The notes under the pieces were generated by a model. It was not told where the DNA came from. It did no database searches and saw nothing but the letters and a program-made list of their open reading frames with translations. From assembly GCF_020510445.1 (NCBI RefSeq), contig NZ_JAHBAG010000001.1, forward strand, positions 1,092,501 through 1,156,500: a stretch of 64,000 nt of DNA, read 5' to 3'. Shown here piece after piece: positions 54,904 through 63,605 of this stretch; the stretch's first letter is position 1, and every line of letters starts with the position of its first letter. Source of the stretch: Hydrogenophaga taeniospiralis (GTDB lineage: Bacteria > Pseudomonadota > Gammaproteobacteria > Burkholderiales > Burkholderiaceae_C). Made by a program: the position numbers and the translations under genes.

Positions 54904-55686
54904 TCACTGGGGCTGGTTGGCCCGGGCTTCGGCCAGGCTGGCCTGGCTCAGGCGCTGCGCGCTTTTCAGCACCAGGCTGGACGGGGGCGCGGGCTGCGCG
55001 GCGCCGGGGCGCAGCACCAGCGCCAGCTGCTCGATGGCCTGGCGCGTGGCGGGGCTGAGCGCGCGCTGCGCCATCAGCCGCCGCGCGTGCTCCGGTTGGC
55101 CGGTGCTCAGGTGGTACAGGGCCAGGTTGCTCGCCACCCGGGGGTGGTTGGGCAGCAGCTCCGAGGCTTGCATGAGCGGCAGCCGGGCTTCTTCGAAGCG
55201 TTGCGCCAGCAGGTAGGCGTAACCGAGGTCGTTGAGCACCAGGCCGTCGGTGGGCAGGAGCTGGCGCGCTTTTTCCAGCATCAGGATGGCGCGGGGGAAA
55301 TCCTCCTGGCTCCCGGCGATCAGGCCCAGGCCCCGGTAGGCGGCACCGCGCACCGGGGTGTCGAGCAGTTGCTCGTACAGGCGGCGGCTCGCGCTCCACT
55401 GCGCGGTGTGGCGCAGCGCCTCGGCCTTGAGGACCTGCGAGTCGGGCGAGGTGCCCCATTTCTGTTCCAGCGCGTCGATGTGGGCCAGCGAGGCGAACCA
55501 CAGGCCGTTGCCCTGCATCTGCCGCACCAGGCTCAGGTAGGTGGGCCGGTTGTCGAGCGTGGGGCCGGGGCCGGTGGGGGAGGCCGTGGCCGCGCCGTCG
55601 GCGCCCGGGGCTGTGGTGCGTGCGGCGCAGGCGCCCAGCAGCAGGGCCGCGCACAGGGCGAGGGTCAGAGACAGTCGTGGATTCAT
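54904..55686 (-). CDS. tadD: TadD-like TPR lipoprotein
   Basis: 260 residues from ATG 55686. The lipobox is ALLLGACAAR. About four tetratricopeptide-like helices follow (RGLGLIAGSQEDFPRAILMLEKARQLLPTDGLVLNDLGYAYLLAQRFEEARLPLMQASELLPNHP). TadD is the pilotin-like factor that helps the secretin reach the outer membrane. Its start overlaps the tadC stop by four bases. The frame stays open upstream, but that is the shadow of tadC. Confidence 0.92.
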   Translation of the reverse strand: MNPRLSLTLALCAALLLGACAARTTAPGADGAATASPTGPGPTLDNRPTYLSLVRQMQGNGLWFASLAHIDALEQKWGTSPDSQVLKAEALRHTAQWSASRRLYEQLLDTPVRGAAYRGLGLIAGSQEDFPRAILMLEKARQLLPTDGLVLNDLGYAYLLAQRFEEARLPLMQASELLPNHPRVASNLALYHLSTGQPEHARRLMAQRALSPATRQAIEQLALVLRPGAAQPAPPSSLVLKSAQRLSQASLAEARANQPQ

Positions 55687-56630
55687 TTCACCATGCTCCC
55701 GAGAGACCGGATCACCGCGAGGAAGCCCGGCCCGGCCACGATGATCAACAGGGCGGGCAACAGCGTGGTCACCATGACCACGGTCATCTTCACCGTGATG
55801 ACGCCCACCCGGGTCTTCATCTCGGCCTTGCGGTGCACCCGCAGCCGTTCGCTGAACTGGCGGATCGGCTCCTGGATGGCGCCGCCGTGTCGGTCCACCT
55901 GGATCAGCAGCGAGATCAGGTCGGTGAGGTGCTGGTTCTGGTGCAGATCGGCCATGCGCTGGAACGCGTGTTCGCGCGTGCGGCCCTGGTTGTACTGGCG
56001 GTTGGCCGCCGCCACGTCGTTGCCCAGGATGGGGATCACGGCCGTGAAGTCCTTGGCGATGATCTGCAGGCTCTGGTCCAGGCTCAGGCCCACGCTCTGG
56101 AGCAGGCCGAGCAGGTCCACGAACAGCGGCAGCTCGTGCGAGACCCGGATGCGGCGGCGCGCGGCCAGGCGCTGCAGCAGCCATTTGGGCAGCATGAAAC
56201 CCACCACGAAGGCCGTGGCCAGCAGCAGGAACCCCTTGCGCGTGAGGTCGGGCCCGTGCACGAACAGCGCGTCCGTCAGCAGGGGCAGGCCGACCGCCAG
56301 CGCGGCGCGCGTCAACAGCAGGGTGAGCTGGGCCCGCACCGAGGGGAAGCCGCACTGGCTGATCATCCGGCGGTCTTCGTCGGCCACCAGCAGGCGGCCC
56401 AGCCGGGTGTCTAGCCAGTGCGCCGGCAGCTGCTCGTCGCGGTTGGGCGCCGCCAGGCCCGGGTCGTCGCTCTCGCGGGGCAGGCCGGCACCGCTGCGGT
56501 CCAGCGCGTTCTGGATCACCTGGGCGCCGCGCCGCTGCAGCCGCTGGCGGCGCAGCAGCAGCGCGGCCATGAGCACCAGGGCCAGGCTCAGCGAGGCCAG
56601 GGACAGCAGCAAGAGGGTGTGGGCCGTCAT
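55683..56630 (-). CDS. tadC: Tad platform protein TadC
   Basis: 315 residues from ATG 56630. An N-terminal membrane segment and the GspF/type II secretion F domain are visible: LPLFVDLLGLLQSVGLSLDQSLQIIA and HLTDLISLLIQVDRHGGAIQEPIRQFSERLRVHRKAEMKTR, with C-terminal membrane helices. It pairs with TadB to form the inner-membrane platform that the TadA motor turns. Five bases separate it from tadB. Confidence 0.95.
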   Translation of the reverse strand: MTAHTLLLLSLASLSLALVLMAALLLRRQRLQRRGAQVIQNALDRSGAGLPRESDDPGLAAPNRDEQLPAHWLDTRLGRLLVADEDRRMISQCGFPSVRAQLTLLLTRAALAVGLPLLTDALFVHGPDLTRKGFLLLATAFVVGFMLPKWLLQRLAARRRIRVSHELPLFVDLLGLLQSVGLSLDQSLQIIAKDFTAVIPILGNDVAAANRQYNQGRTREHAFQRMADLHQNQHLTDLISLLIQVDRHGGAIQEPIRQFSERLRVHRKAEMKTRVGVITVKMTVVMVTTLLPALLIIVAGPGFLAVIRSLGSMVK

Positions 56631-56635
56631 GGGGG

Positions 56636-57577
56636 TCACTCCAGCCGGGACAGGCGGTAGAGCAGGTAGACGCCCAGCGCCTGCAGGCCGGCCGCGCCCA
56701 GCACCAGCTGGCGCCCGGTGCCGTCGTCCCAGAGGCGGGCGAAATACGCGCCATTGATGGTGATGATGGCCGCGCCCACCACCAGGGGCAGCAGGCCCAG
56801 CACCCAGGCCGACATGCGGGTCTCGGCCGACATGGCCACCAGCTCGTGCTCCATTTCCTCGCGGTCGCGCATGAAGTGCGCGACCCGCTCCAGCAGCACG
56901 TCCGAGCGGCCGCCGTAGCGCACCCCCAGGCCCATGATGGACGCGAGCAGCTGCATCTCTTCGAAGCGCACCTTGTTCGCGACCTGCTGCAGCGCCTGGT
57001 CGATGTCCAGCCCGGCGCGCACCAGGCTCAGGGCGTTGTCCATCTGCTGGCGCAGCGGGTTCTGCACGCCGGGGATCGCCATCTGGAAGGCGGCCTGGGT
57101 CGAGTTGCCGACCACGATCAGGCGGGCAATGATGTCCAGGAAGCCGGGCAGCTGGCGGATCAGTTCGGTGCGGATTTTCTGCACCCGGGTCCAGAGGTAG
57201 AACGCGCCCAGCGCGAGCAGCAGCGCCAGCAGGCCGGCCGCGGCCATCCAGCCGGAGCGCGCGCCCACGACCACCACGGCCGCCACGATCAGCAGCCCGC
57301 CGGTCAGCAGCTGCCGGGAGGAGAGCGCGCCCAGCAGCCACTCGGGCATGGGGAAGAGCTCGCGCTGGCGCGCCACCGGGGTTGGCTCTTCCAGAGGGGG
57401 CGGCGCGCCAAAGCGCAGCTCGGAGGCCAGGGCCGCGCCCTCCAGCGCCATCTTCTTCGCCAGGGTCTGGTTGGCCACCCGGCGCCGCCGCTGGCGCGCC
57501 GCCATGTCCCACAGGAGCAGCAGCGCGCCACCCAGGGCCAGGGTCAGGCTGAACAGCAACACCCAGGGGCCGGACAT
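56636..57577 (-). CDS. tadB: Tad platform protein TadB
   Basis: 313 residues. N-terminal membrane helix (VLLFSLTLALGGALLLLWDM), two central helices (RQLLTGGLLIVAAVVVVGA; GLLALLLALGAFYLW), the F domain (QLPGFLDIIARLIVVGNSTQAAFQ; MDNALSLVRAGLDIDQALQQVA), and a C-terminal hydrophobic region. This is the usual TadB layout. It directly follows the ATPase gene tadA. Confidence 0.95.
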   Translation of the reverse strand: MSGPWVLLFSLTLALGGALLLLWDMAARQRRRRVANQTLAKKMALEGAALASELRFGAPPPLEEPTPVARQRELFPMPEWLLGALSSRQLLTGGLLIVAAVVVVGARSGWMAAAGLLALLLALGAFYLWTRVQKIRTELIRQLPGFLDIIARLIVVGNSTQAAFQMAIPGVQNPLRQQMDNALSLVRAGLDIDQALQQVANKVRFEEMQLLASIMGLGVRYGGRSDVLLERVAHFMRDREEMEHELVAMSAETRMSAWVLGLLPLVVGAAIITINGAYFARLWDDGTGRQLVLGAAGLQALGVYLLYRLSRLE

Positions 57578-57578
57578 G

Positions 57579-58889
57579 TCAGCTCTCTTTGTGTTGCTGG
57601 CGCTGCAGCACCTGCCGCAGGCGGACGATCTTGGGCGAGTGCGGGCTGATGCCCAGCGAGATCCAGCGGTCGCGCTCGTCCCCGTCGGGCAGGGGCTGCG
57701 GCTCGTAGCGGAACAGCTCCTGCATGGCGACCACGTTGTCGTTCAGGCCGGTGATCTCGCTGATCGAGATGATGCGGCGCCCGCCGTTGGGCAGGCGCCC
57801 GATCTGGATGATGAAGTCGATGGCGTTGGCGATCTGGCGCCGCAGGCTGACCTCGCTGCCCTGGTAGCCGGCGAAGCCTGCCAGCATCTCCAGCCGGTAC
57901 AGGCACTCGCGCGGCGAGCTGGCGTGGATGGTGCCCATGGAGCCGTCGTGCCCGGTGTTCATGGCCTGCAGCATCTCGATCACCTCGCCGCCGCGCACCT
58001 CGCCGACGATGATGCGGTCCGGGCGCATGCGCAGGCTGTTGCGCAGCAGGTCGCGGATGGCCACGTGGCCGGCCCCGTCGTAGCTGCCGGGGCGGCTTTC
58101 CATGCGGACCACGTGCGGGTGGTTCAGGGCCAGCTCGGCCGTGTCTTCGATGGTGACCACGCGCTCGTTCTCGGGGACGAAGCTCGCCAGCGCGTTGAGC
58201 AGGGCGGTCTTGCCCGAGCTCGTGCCGCCGCTGATCAGGATGTTGCAGCGCGCGCGCACCGCCATCTCCAGCAGTTGCGCCATGGCCAGGTCGAAGGTGC
58301 CCAGCTTGAGCAGGTCTTCGGGCGTGAGCGGGTCCTTGCGGAACTTGCGGATCGACACCACCGGGCCGTTGATCACCAGCGGCTCGATCACCACGTTGAT
58401 GCGCCCGCCGTCGCTCAGCCGCGCATCGACCATGGGGTTGGACTCGTCCAGGCGCCGGCCGATGGGCGCGAGGATGCGCCGCACGATGCGCATCAGGTGC
58501 GCGTTGTCGGCGAAGTTGAGCACCGCCTTCTGCAGCACCCCGTGTTTGGAGATGTAGATCTGCTTGCTGCCGTTGATCAGGATGTCTTCCACCGCGGGGT
58601 CGTTGAGCATGTCCTCCAGCGGGCCGAAGCCGGCGAACTCCTTGGTCAGGGCCTCGGCCAGGAGCTGGGTCTCCTGGCTGTTGATCGGCACCCGGTGCAG
58701 CCGCACCAGGCTCTCGCATTCCAGCGCGACGAACTGCTGGATCGAGCTGCGCGACCAGCGGCCGAACTCGGCGCCGAGCTCCTCGATCCGGTTGAGCAGG
58801 TGTTCGTGGATGAAGGCCTTGATGGTCTGGAACTCCTGGGAGTTCTGGAAGGTCTGCCTGTCGTCGGAAAACTCAACGTCCAAAGTCAT
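57579..58889 (-). CDS. tadA: Tad pilus assembly ATPase TadA (CpaF)
   Basis: 436 residues. Secretion ATPase of the VirB11/GspE superfamily: Walker [20 protein letters not shown], Asp box DTAELAL, Walker [34 protein letters not shown], and the His box within the last. The N-terminal helical domain ([25 protein letters not shown]) is typical of TadA. It energises Flp pilus extension and retraction. Confidence 0.97.
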   Translation of the reverse strand: MTLDVEFSDDRQTFQNSQEFQTIKAFIHEHLLNRIEELGAEFGRWSRSSIQQFVALECESLVRLHRVPINSQETQLLAEALTKEFAGFGPLEDMLNDPAVEDILINGSKQIYISKHGVLQKAVLNFADNAHLMRIVRRILAPIGRRLDESNPMVDARLSDGGRINVVIEPLVINGPVVSIRKFRKDPLTPEDLLKLGTFDLAMAQLLEMAVRARCNILISGGTSSGKTALLNALASFVPENERVVTIEDTAELALNHPHVVRMESRPGSYDGAGHVAIRDLLRNSLRMRPDRIIVGEVRGGEVIEMLQAMNTGHDGSMGTIHASSPRECLYRLEMLAGFAGYQGSEVSLRRQIANAIDFIIQIGRLPNGGRRIISISEITGLNDNVVAMQELFRYEPQPLPDGDERDRWISLGISPHSPKIVRLRQVLQRQQHKES

Positions 58890-58901
58890 GGTGGTGCTTC
58901 C

Positions 58902-60182
58902 TTAACTCTTCCACTTGCCGATCAGTTGAGTCATGTACCGCGTCCAGATGCCGGGGCTGGCCGTGGCGGAGGGGGTGTCGCCGGGCCAGGGCCCGAGGCT
59001 GCGGATCATGCCGCCCAGGGCCGTGACGTAGGGGTCGTTGCGGGCCACCCGCGAGATCAACTCGCCCTTGCTCGCGGCGATCAGCAGCGGGGCGCTGCGG
59101 TCGGGGATCACATGCCCCAGCGGGATGCCCAGCCGCGCGGCGATGTCGCTCGCGGGCAGGCCGATGCTGAGGCTGTACTTGTTGAGCACGAGGGCGAAGT
59201 GCTGGGTGTCCAGGCCGCGCTCGCGCAGCTCGCGCAGCAGCGTGGAGGTGGAGACGATGCCGCCGATGCTCTGGTCGCAGACCACCCAGACCTTCTCGGC
59301 GTCGCGCACCGACTGCGCCACGAAATCCACCGTGCTGAAGCCGCCCAGATCGGCGATCAGGAAGTCGTAGAAGTCGGTGAGCCGCCGGATCAGCGAGACC
59401 GACTCCGCGTGCGACACCTCCTTGATCTGCGCCAGGCTGGCCGGCAGCGGCAGCAGCGCCATGCCGCTGGGGTGGTGGGCCAGCGCCGTCTGCAGCAGGG
59501 TCTGGTCCAGCCGCTTGAGGTTGCGCACGCCGTCGACAAAACTGAAGCTGCTCTCCTGCCCCAGGTAGAGCAGGCCGTCGCGCGCGGGCAGCCCCAGGTC
59601 GAGCAGGACCACGCCCAGGCGCTGGGCCAGCCGGTTCGCCGCCTGTGGCTGCGCCTGCGCCGCGTTGCGCATCTCCTGCAGGCTCACCGCGAGGTTGCTC
59701 GCCAGCGTGCTGACCCCCAGGCCGGGGCGCGCGCCCAGCAGCGCGATGGTGCGGCCGCGGGCCTTCTCGCGGTCGCTCAGCCGGCGCACCATGAGCGCCT
59801 GCATGACCGACTGCACCGCCTCGTTCGAGGCGTTGACGAAGACGAAATCGTCGACCCCGCTGCGCAGCGCGAGCAGCGTGCACTGGGTGTCGGCCTCGCG
59901 GCCGGTGCCGATCAGCAGCACCTCGGGCCAGTCCCGGCGCAACAGGTCCACGATGCGGCCGGCGCGCGCGGCGTCGGCGTCGCTGAAGTCCAGGAACACG
60001 CACTGGGGGTGCAGCATCGCGACCCGCTCGCCGACGGTGTTTTCGTCGACCGCGACCGTGGTCACCGAGCCCAGGTCGGCCAGCGCGTGGTTCAGCCAGC
60101 TGATGTGCGGGCCGTGCACCGAGACATACAGGTAGACGCTGTCGGCCACGCTGTTGAGGGGGGTGAAGGGAGCGTTTTTCAT
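58902..60182 (-). CDS. tadZ: TadZ/CpaE-like localisation ATPase
   Basis: 426 residues. A REC-like N-terminus is followed by a MinD/ParA-type ATPase. The Walker A, normally K-G-G-x-G-K-T/S, is GARPGLGVSTLASN, so both lysines are missing; ATP turnover may be lost, as is reported for several TadZ proteins. Later motifs VLLDLGL (switch) and LIADLGGFSTVDFV are visible. TadZ sets the cellular position of the Tad machine. It sits between the secretin and tadA genes. Confidence 0.9.
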   Translation of the reverse strand: MKNAPFTPLNSVADSVYLYVSVHGPHISWLNHALADLGSVTTVAVDENTVGERVAMLHPQCVFLDFSDADAARAGRIVDLLRRDWPEVLLIGTGREADTQCTLLALRSGVDDFVFVNASNEAVQSVMQALMVRRLSDREKARGRTIALLGARPGLGVSTLASNLAVSLQEMRNAAQAQPQAANRLAQRLGVVLLDLGLPARDGLLYLGQESSFSFVDGVRNLKRLDQTLLQTALAHHPSGMALLPLPASLAQIKEVSHAESVSLIRRLTDFYDFLIADLGGFSTVDFVAQSVRDAEKVWVVCDQSIGGIVSTSTLLRELRERGLDTQHFALVLNKYSLSIGLPASDIAARLGIPLGHVIPDRSAPLLIAASKGELISRVARNDPYVTALGGMIRSLGPWPGDTPSATASPGIWTRYMTQLIGKWKS

Positions 60183-60204
60183 CGTGGGCTTGCCGCGGGC
60201 GGCC

Positions 60205-61524
60205 TCATTTGGAAAAACCGGGCAGGGCTTCGTCGGCGCTGGTGCCGATGAAGTGGCCGCGCCAGACCGCGGGGTCGCGGATCTCGCTGGCGCCGGGCAG
60301 CGCGCTCTGCAGGTCGGTGCCGCGCGCCAGCGGCCGCACCAGGGTCGGCGTCACCACGATGACCAGCTCGGTCTCGTTCTGCAGGTAGTTCTGCCGCTTG
60401 AAGAACGCGCCCAGCACCGGGATGTCGCCCAGGCCGGGCACCTTGTCCACGTTGGAGCTGGTGGTGCGGCTGACCAGGCCGCCGATGACGAAGCTCTCGC
60501 CGTCGCCGAGCTCGATGGTGGTGTCGGCCCGCCGGGTGGAGATCGCGGGCACCGACATGCCGCTGAGGGTGACGGCGTTGGTGTAGTCCAGATCGCTGGC
60601 CTCGGGGGCCACCTTGAGCACGATGCGCTCGTTGGACAGCACCGTGGGCGAAACCGTCAGGCCGATGCCGAAGGGCTTGAACTCGATGCTGGTGCTGCCC
60701 AGGCCCTGCGCGACCGGCACCGGGATCTCGCCCCCGGCCAGGAAGTTGGCGCTCTGCCCGGACAGCGCCACCAGCGTGGGTTCGGCCAGCACGCGGGCCA
60801 GCCCGTTGCTTTCGAGCAGGCCGAGATTGAGGCCCAGGTTGGCCTTGCCGAAGTTCATGACCAGACCGAAGGCCTGCGCCAGCGGCGAGATGGACTCGGT
60901 GGCGAGTTCCCCGTTGGGCCCCCAGGTCGCCTGGGTCAGCGAGCTGGGGGAAAAGACGCCGAAGCTGAAACCGTGCCGGTTGGGCGCGGTGCTGAACAGG
61001 TTCAGGCCGGCCTGCTTGAGCACGCGCTTGTTGAACTCCACCACCTTGACGTCCACCTGCACCGTGTGGCTCTTCACGTCCACCGTGGCCTGGTTGTGCA
61101 GCAGGTCGTCCTTGCCGCGCGCGGCCTCGGCCGAGCGGGCGGCCTTCAGGTAGGCCGGGGTGCTGGGGTGGGCCTGGTCCAGCGTCTGTTCGCGGCGCCG
61201 CACCTGGATGGCGTAGCGCCGGGCGTCCTTCTCGCCCTTGACCCACAGCATCAGCGAGGTGCTGCCCGCGGCCTTGGCCGTGATCAGCACGCGCACCGCC
61301 TTGCCGTTCAGGCCGGCGCGCGACAGCGCCATGCTGGCGACCGCTTCGTCGGCGATGGCGATGCGCTCGATGCCCTGGTCGAACAGCAGCTCGTGCATCG
61401 TCCCCTGGGTCAGCGACAGCACTTCCTGCGACGCCGCCGGCTGGGCAGCGAAGGCCGTGCCGGTGGCGAGCAGCGTGGACAGGATGCAGGGCCCCAGGAT
61501 CGGGTGGCTGTGCGAGGGCTTCAT
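60205..61524 (-). CDS. rcpA: Tad secretin RcpA/CpaC
   Basis: 439 residues from ATG 61524, chosen for its signal peptide (LSTLLATGTAFAAQ) and GAAAGAG ribosome-binding site; ATG 61563 overlaps the previous stop and adds 13 residues. A BON-like/pilus N1 region (RAGLNGKAVRVLITAKAAGSTSLMLW) precedes the secretin core: VDVKVVEFNKRVLKQAGLNLF, LAEPTLVALSGQSANFLAGGEIPVPV and the C-terminal DIPVLGAFFKRQNYLQNETELVIVVTP. It forms the outer-membrane pore for the Flp pilus. Confidence 0.95.
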   Translation of the reverse strand: MKPSHSHPILGPCILSTLLATGTAFAAQPAASQEVLSLTQGTMHELLFDQGIERIAIADEAVASMALSRAGLNGKAVRVLITAKAAGSTSLMLWVKGEKDARRYAIQVRRREQTLDQAHPSTPAYLKAARSAEAARGKDDLLHNQATVDVKSHTVQVDVKVVEFNKRVLKQAGLNLFSTAPNRHGFSFGVFSPSSLTQATWGPNGELATESISPLAQAFGLVMNFGKANLGLNLGLLESNGLARVLAEPTLVALSGQSANFLAGGEIPVPVAQGLGSTSIEFKPFGIGLTVSPTVLSNERIVLKVAPEASDLDYTNAVTLSGMSVPAISTRRADTTIELGDGESFVIGGLVSRTTSSNVDKVPGLGDIPVLGAFFKRQNYLQNETELVIVVTPTLVRPLARGTDLQSALPGASEIRDPAVWRGHFIGTSADEALPGFSK

Positions 61525-61559
61525 GGGGGCGCTCTTTCGGGTGGGGCGGTGCGGGCGGT

Positions 61560-62564
61560 TCATGGCAGGCGCACCGTGTCGACCTGGCCACTGCGGATCA
61601 CCTCGACGCTCGGCCCCGAAGGGGGCGGGGCCGCGGCGCCGGCCCGGTGGGCGAGCGGCGCGGCGGGCAGGCGTCGCGCCCCGGCCGCCCCGCGCAGCGC
61701 CTGGGCGCCCTGGGCCAGGCTTTCCATGGCCAGGCCGCCGAGGGCCCGGTCCGCACCCTGCGGTTCGGCGACCGGGGTGGCGGCCGCGTCCTTGGGGCCA
61801 CGGGCGAGCGCGGGTTGGAGCACCGTGGGCCACGAGGGGTACAGGTCGGCGGTGGGCACGGCCGCGTCCGACGGGTTGCGCAGCGTCAGCGACAGCCGGC
61901 CGTGGGCCTCGGCCAGCAGCACCGCGTTGACCTCTTCGACCCGGATCGCCAGCACCGCCGTGCGGGCCTGCTCGGTGCGTGGGGCCGCCGCCGCGGACGA
62001 CGCTGCCTTGCCGTTTGGGGGGGCGGGGCCGTCCAGCGAGCCGGGGCCGTAGGCCAGGACCCGTTTGCGCGACAGCAGCATGCGGGCCTGGCTGCGGTCG
62101 ATCTCGCCGTTGTCGCGCTTGAGCGCGAAGAACACGTCGACGTAGTCGCCCGGGCGCACCCGGTTGCCCACGCTGCTGACTTCGTCCATCTTGACCGCCA
62201 GGGCCCGCTCACCCGGCTCGATCAGCGTGGCGAGCCCGGCCGCCAGGTGCTGGGCCAGCACCGGGGTGTCCACGCCCAGCGGCAGGGTCGGGGTCTGGCC
62301 GACGATGCCCTGCGTGTCCTTGAACGCGCCCACCGGGTTGATGCCCAGCTGGACCGTGCGCAGGTCTTCCGGCTGGATGGGCTGGCCGGCCGCGATCGGC
62401 CTGGCGGCCACCACCACCGTGTGCTGGGGCGGTTGGGGGGCCGAGCGGGTGGCCGCGGCCTGGGCGGCCGGGTCGGGCTTGCGGCTGAGCACCCAGGCGT
62501 ATCCCCCCAGGACCAGCGCGGCCAGCACCAGCAGGGCCGCCAGGATTCTTGTCAGGTTGAACAT
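61560..62564 (-). CDS. cpaB: Flp pilus assembly protein CpaB (RcpC)
   Basis: 334 residues from ATG 62564. Signal/anchor helix ILAALLVLAALVLGGYAW, then an SAF domain (VVVAARPIAAGQPIQPEDLRTVQLG, the CpaB signature), and the RcpC domain (RVRPGDYVDVFFALK, VLAIRVEEVNAVLLAEAHGRLSLTLRNPSD). A long Ala/Pro-rich C-terminal tail is not conserved. It links secretin and pilus in the periplasm. The upstream in-frame start at 62609 is less likely. Confidence 0.94.
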   Translation of the reverse strand: MFNLTRILAALLVLAALVLGGYAWVLSRKPDPAAQAAATRSAPQPPQHTVVVAARPIAAGQPIQPEDLRTVQLGINPVGAFKDTQGIVGQTPTLPLGVDTPVLAQHLAAGLATLIEPGERALAVKMDEVSSVGNRVRPGDYVDVFFALKRDNGEIDRSQARMLLSRKRVLAYGPGSLDGPAPPNGKAASSAAAAPRTEQARTAVLAIRVEEVNAVLLAEAHGRLSLTLRNPSDAAVPTADLYPSWPTVLQPALARGPKDAAATPVAEPQGADRALGGLAMESLAQGAQALRGAAGARRLPAAPLAHRAGAAAPPPSGPSVEVIRSGQVDTVRLP

Positions 62565-62621
62565 AGGGCTCCGATGGAAGGAAAACGGAACGTTCTGACG
62601 GGGCGCCACGGCGCGGCGGGC

Positions 62622-63155
62622 TCACGGCGGCACCGGCAGGTGCCGCCAGAGCGTGAACGCCAGGGCGACGATCGACATGTAGGCCGCCAGCGGGATCTTT
62701 CGTCCCTGGGGTCTGGTGCCCGGTGGGCCGGGTGGGGGCATCGGAGCCCGGCGGCGCAGCGCGTGCAACGAGAGCACCAGCAGCGCATGCAGCAGGGCCA
62801 GCAGGTTGGCCCCCAGCCAGGTGGCCAGCATCAGCTGGGGCCCCAGCCACAGGCCCAGCACCGTGCCCAGCTTGACGTCGCCCGCCGCCATCGACCCCAT
62901 GAGGTAGAAGGGCAGCAGCAGCGCCAGCGCGAGCAGGCCTCCGAGCGCCGCACGGGCCGCCGTGAGCTCCACGGGGTTCAGGTTCAGCGCCAGGGCGGTG
63001 AGGGCGCCCAGAGCGCCGACCACCACCATCGCGTTGGGGGCTTTGCGTCGGGTGGCATCGAAAAAGACGGCCACCAGAAGAAACGCCACAAAGCCTGTGA
63101 GAACCAGGCCCGCGGTCAGGCGGGCGTCAAGCGGCGGGAGCCAGCGCGGTTGCAA
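62622..63155 (-). CDS. tadV: Prepilin peptidase TadV/CpaA
   Basis: 177 residues, from a TTG at 63155 that lies inside the flp gene; a later GTG is possible but would remove the first membrane segment. Membrane segments and the two catalytic aspartates are visible: Asp in FFDATRRKAPN and Asp in MAAGDVKLG (G-x-G-D variant reading A-G-D). TadV cleaves Flp and the TadE-type pseudopilins. The C-terminal ~40 residues are Pro-rich then hydrophobic. The 29-base overlap with flp suggests coupled translation. Confidence 0.88.
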   Translation of the reverse strand: MQPRWLPPLDARLTAGLVLTGFVAFLLVAVFFDATRRKAPNAMVVVGALGALTALALNLNPVELTAARAALGGLLALALLLPFYLMGSMAAGDVKLGTVLGLWLGPQLMLATWLGANLLALLHALLVLSLHALRRRAPMPPPGPPGTRPQGRKIPLAAYMSIVALAFTLWRHLPVPP

Positions 63156-63300
63156 TGGATTGGAATATCAATTTCAGGTTGTCCCCGACGTCACCGACGA
63201 CCACCAGAATGACGACCGAAATCAGGCCCGCAATGAGGCCGTATTCAATGGCGGTGGCGCCCTCTTCGTCTTGCCAAAAAGCCAGAAGGTTATTTTTCAT
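63127..63300 (-). CDS. flp: Flp-family type IVb pilin
   Basis: 57 residues from ATG 63300; ATG 63303 is adjacent and equally possible, with AGGA upstream. The short leader is followed by the processing motif EEGATAIEYGLIAGLISVVILVVVG, with cleavage after Gly and the conserved Glu-Tyr; the hydrophobic helix and short C-terminus make up the whole pilin. It is the main subunit of the Tad pilus and heads the operon, after a sigma54-type promoter. Confidence 0.96.
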   Translation of the reverse strand: MKNNLLAFWQDEEGATAIEYGLIAGLISVVILVVVGDVGDNLKLIFQSIATALAPAA

Positions 63301-63382
63301 CATCAAATCCCTGGAAAAAAGTGAATGCACGTTGAAAAAAAGAACATTCCAAATTGCCTTGCGACAACTTGTAACAATCTAA

Positions 63383-63398
63383 AGCATTTTCAATGCCA
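63383..63398 (-). promoter_or_regulatory. Sigma54 promoter of the Tad operon
   Basis: On the minus strand TGGCAT-N5-ATGCT keeps GG and GC with ten bases between. It lies 83 bases upstream of the flp start, in the right direction. The -12 half differs from TTGCW at one base. Confidence 0.65.
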
Positions 63399-63560
63399 GC
63401 CGAAATCAAGGTGGTTGGGGCAGGGTTTGATAGACCCCATGAACCCGGTTCGCGCGGGCCACGCTGGCAGAAAACGCAGCACGCCGCCCTTGCGGGGCGG
63501 CGTTTCTGGCGATGGCGCTGTGCCTGCGGCGGTGGATCATGGGAGGTGTTCCTGGCCAAT

Positions 63561-63605
63561 GTTACGGGCATGTAACGAAAGATCGATTGGGCATGTTACG
63601 TAACG
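63561..63605. promoter_or_regulatory. Tandem palindromic enhancer-type sites upstream of flp
   Basis: GTTAC-N6-GTAAC (63561-63576) and TGTTACGTAACG (63594-63605; core GTTACGTAAC at 63595-63604) lie with centres 31 bp apart, near three helical turns. They are 184 and 215 bp upstream of the -12 GC of the flp promoter. Confidence 0.6.

Noticed and set aside
57348-62052. Long plus-strand frames (967 and 632 codons) opposite the Tad genes
   Set aside because: They are antisense shadows of tadB, tadA, tadZ and rcpA, all of which have full family signatures on the minus strand.
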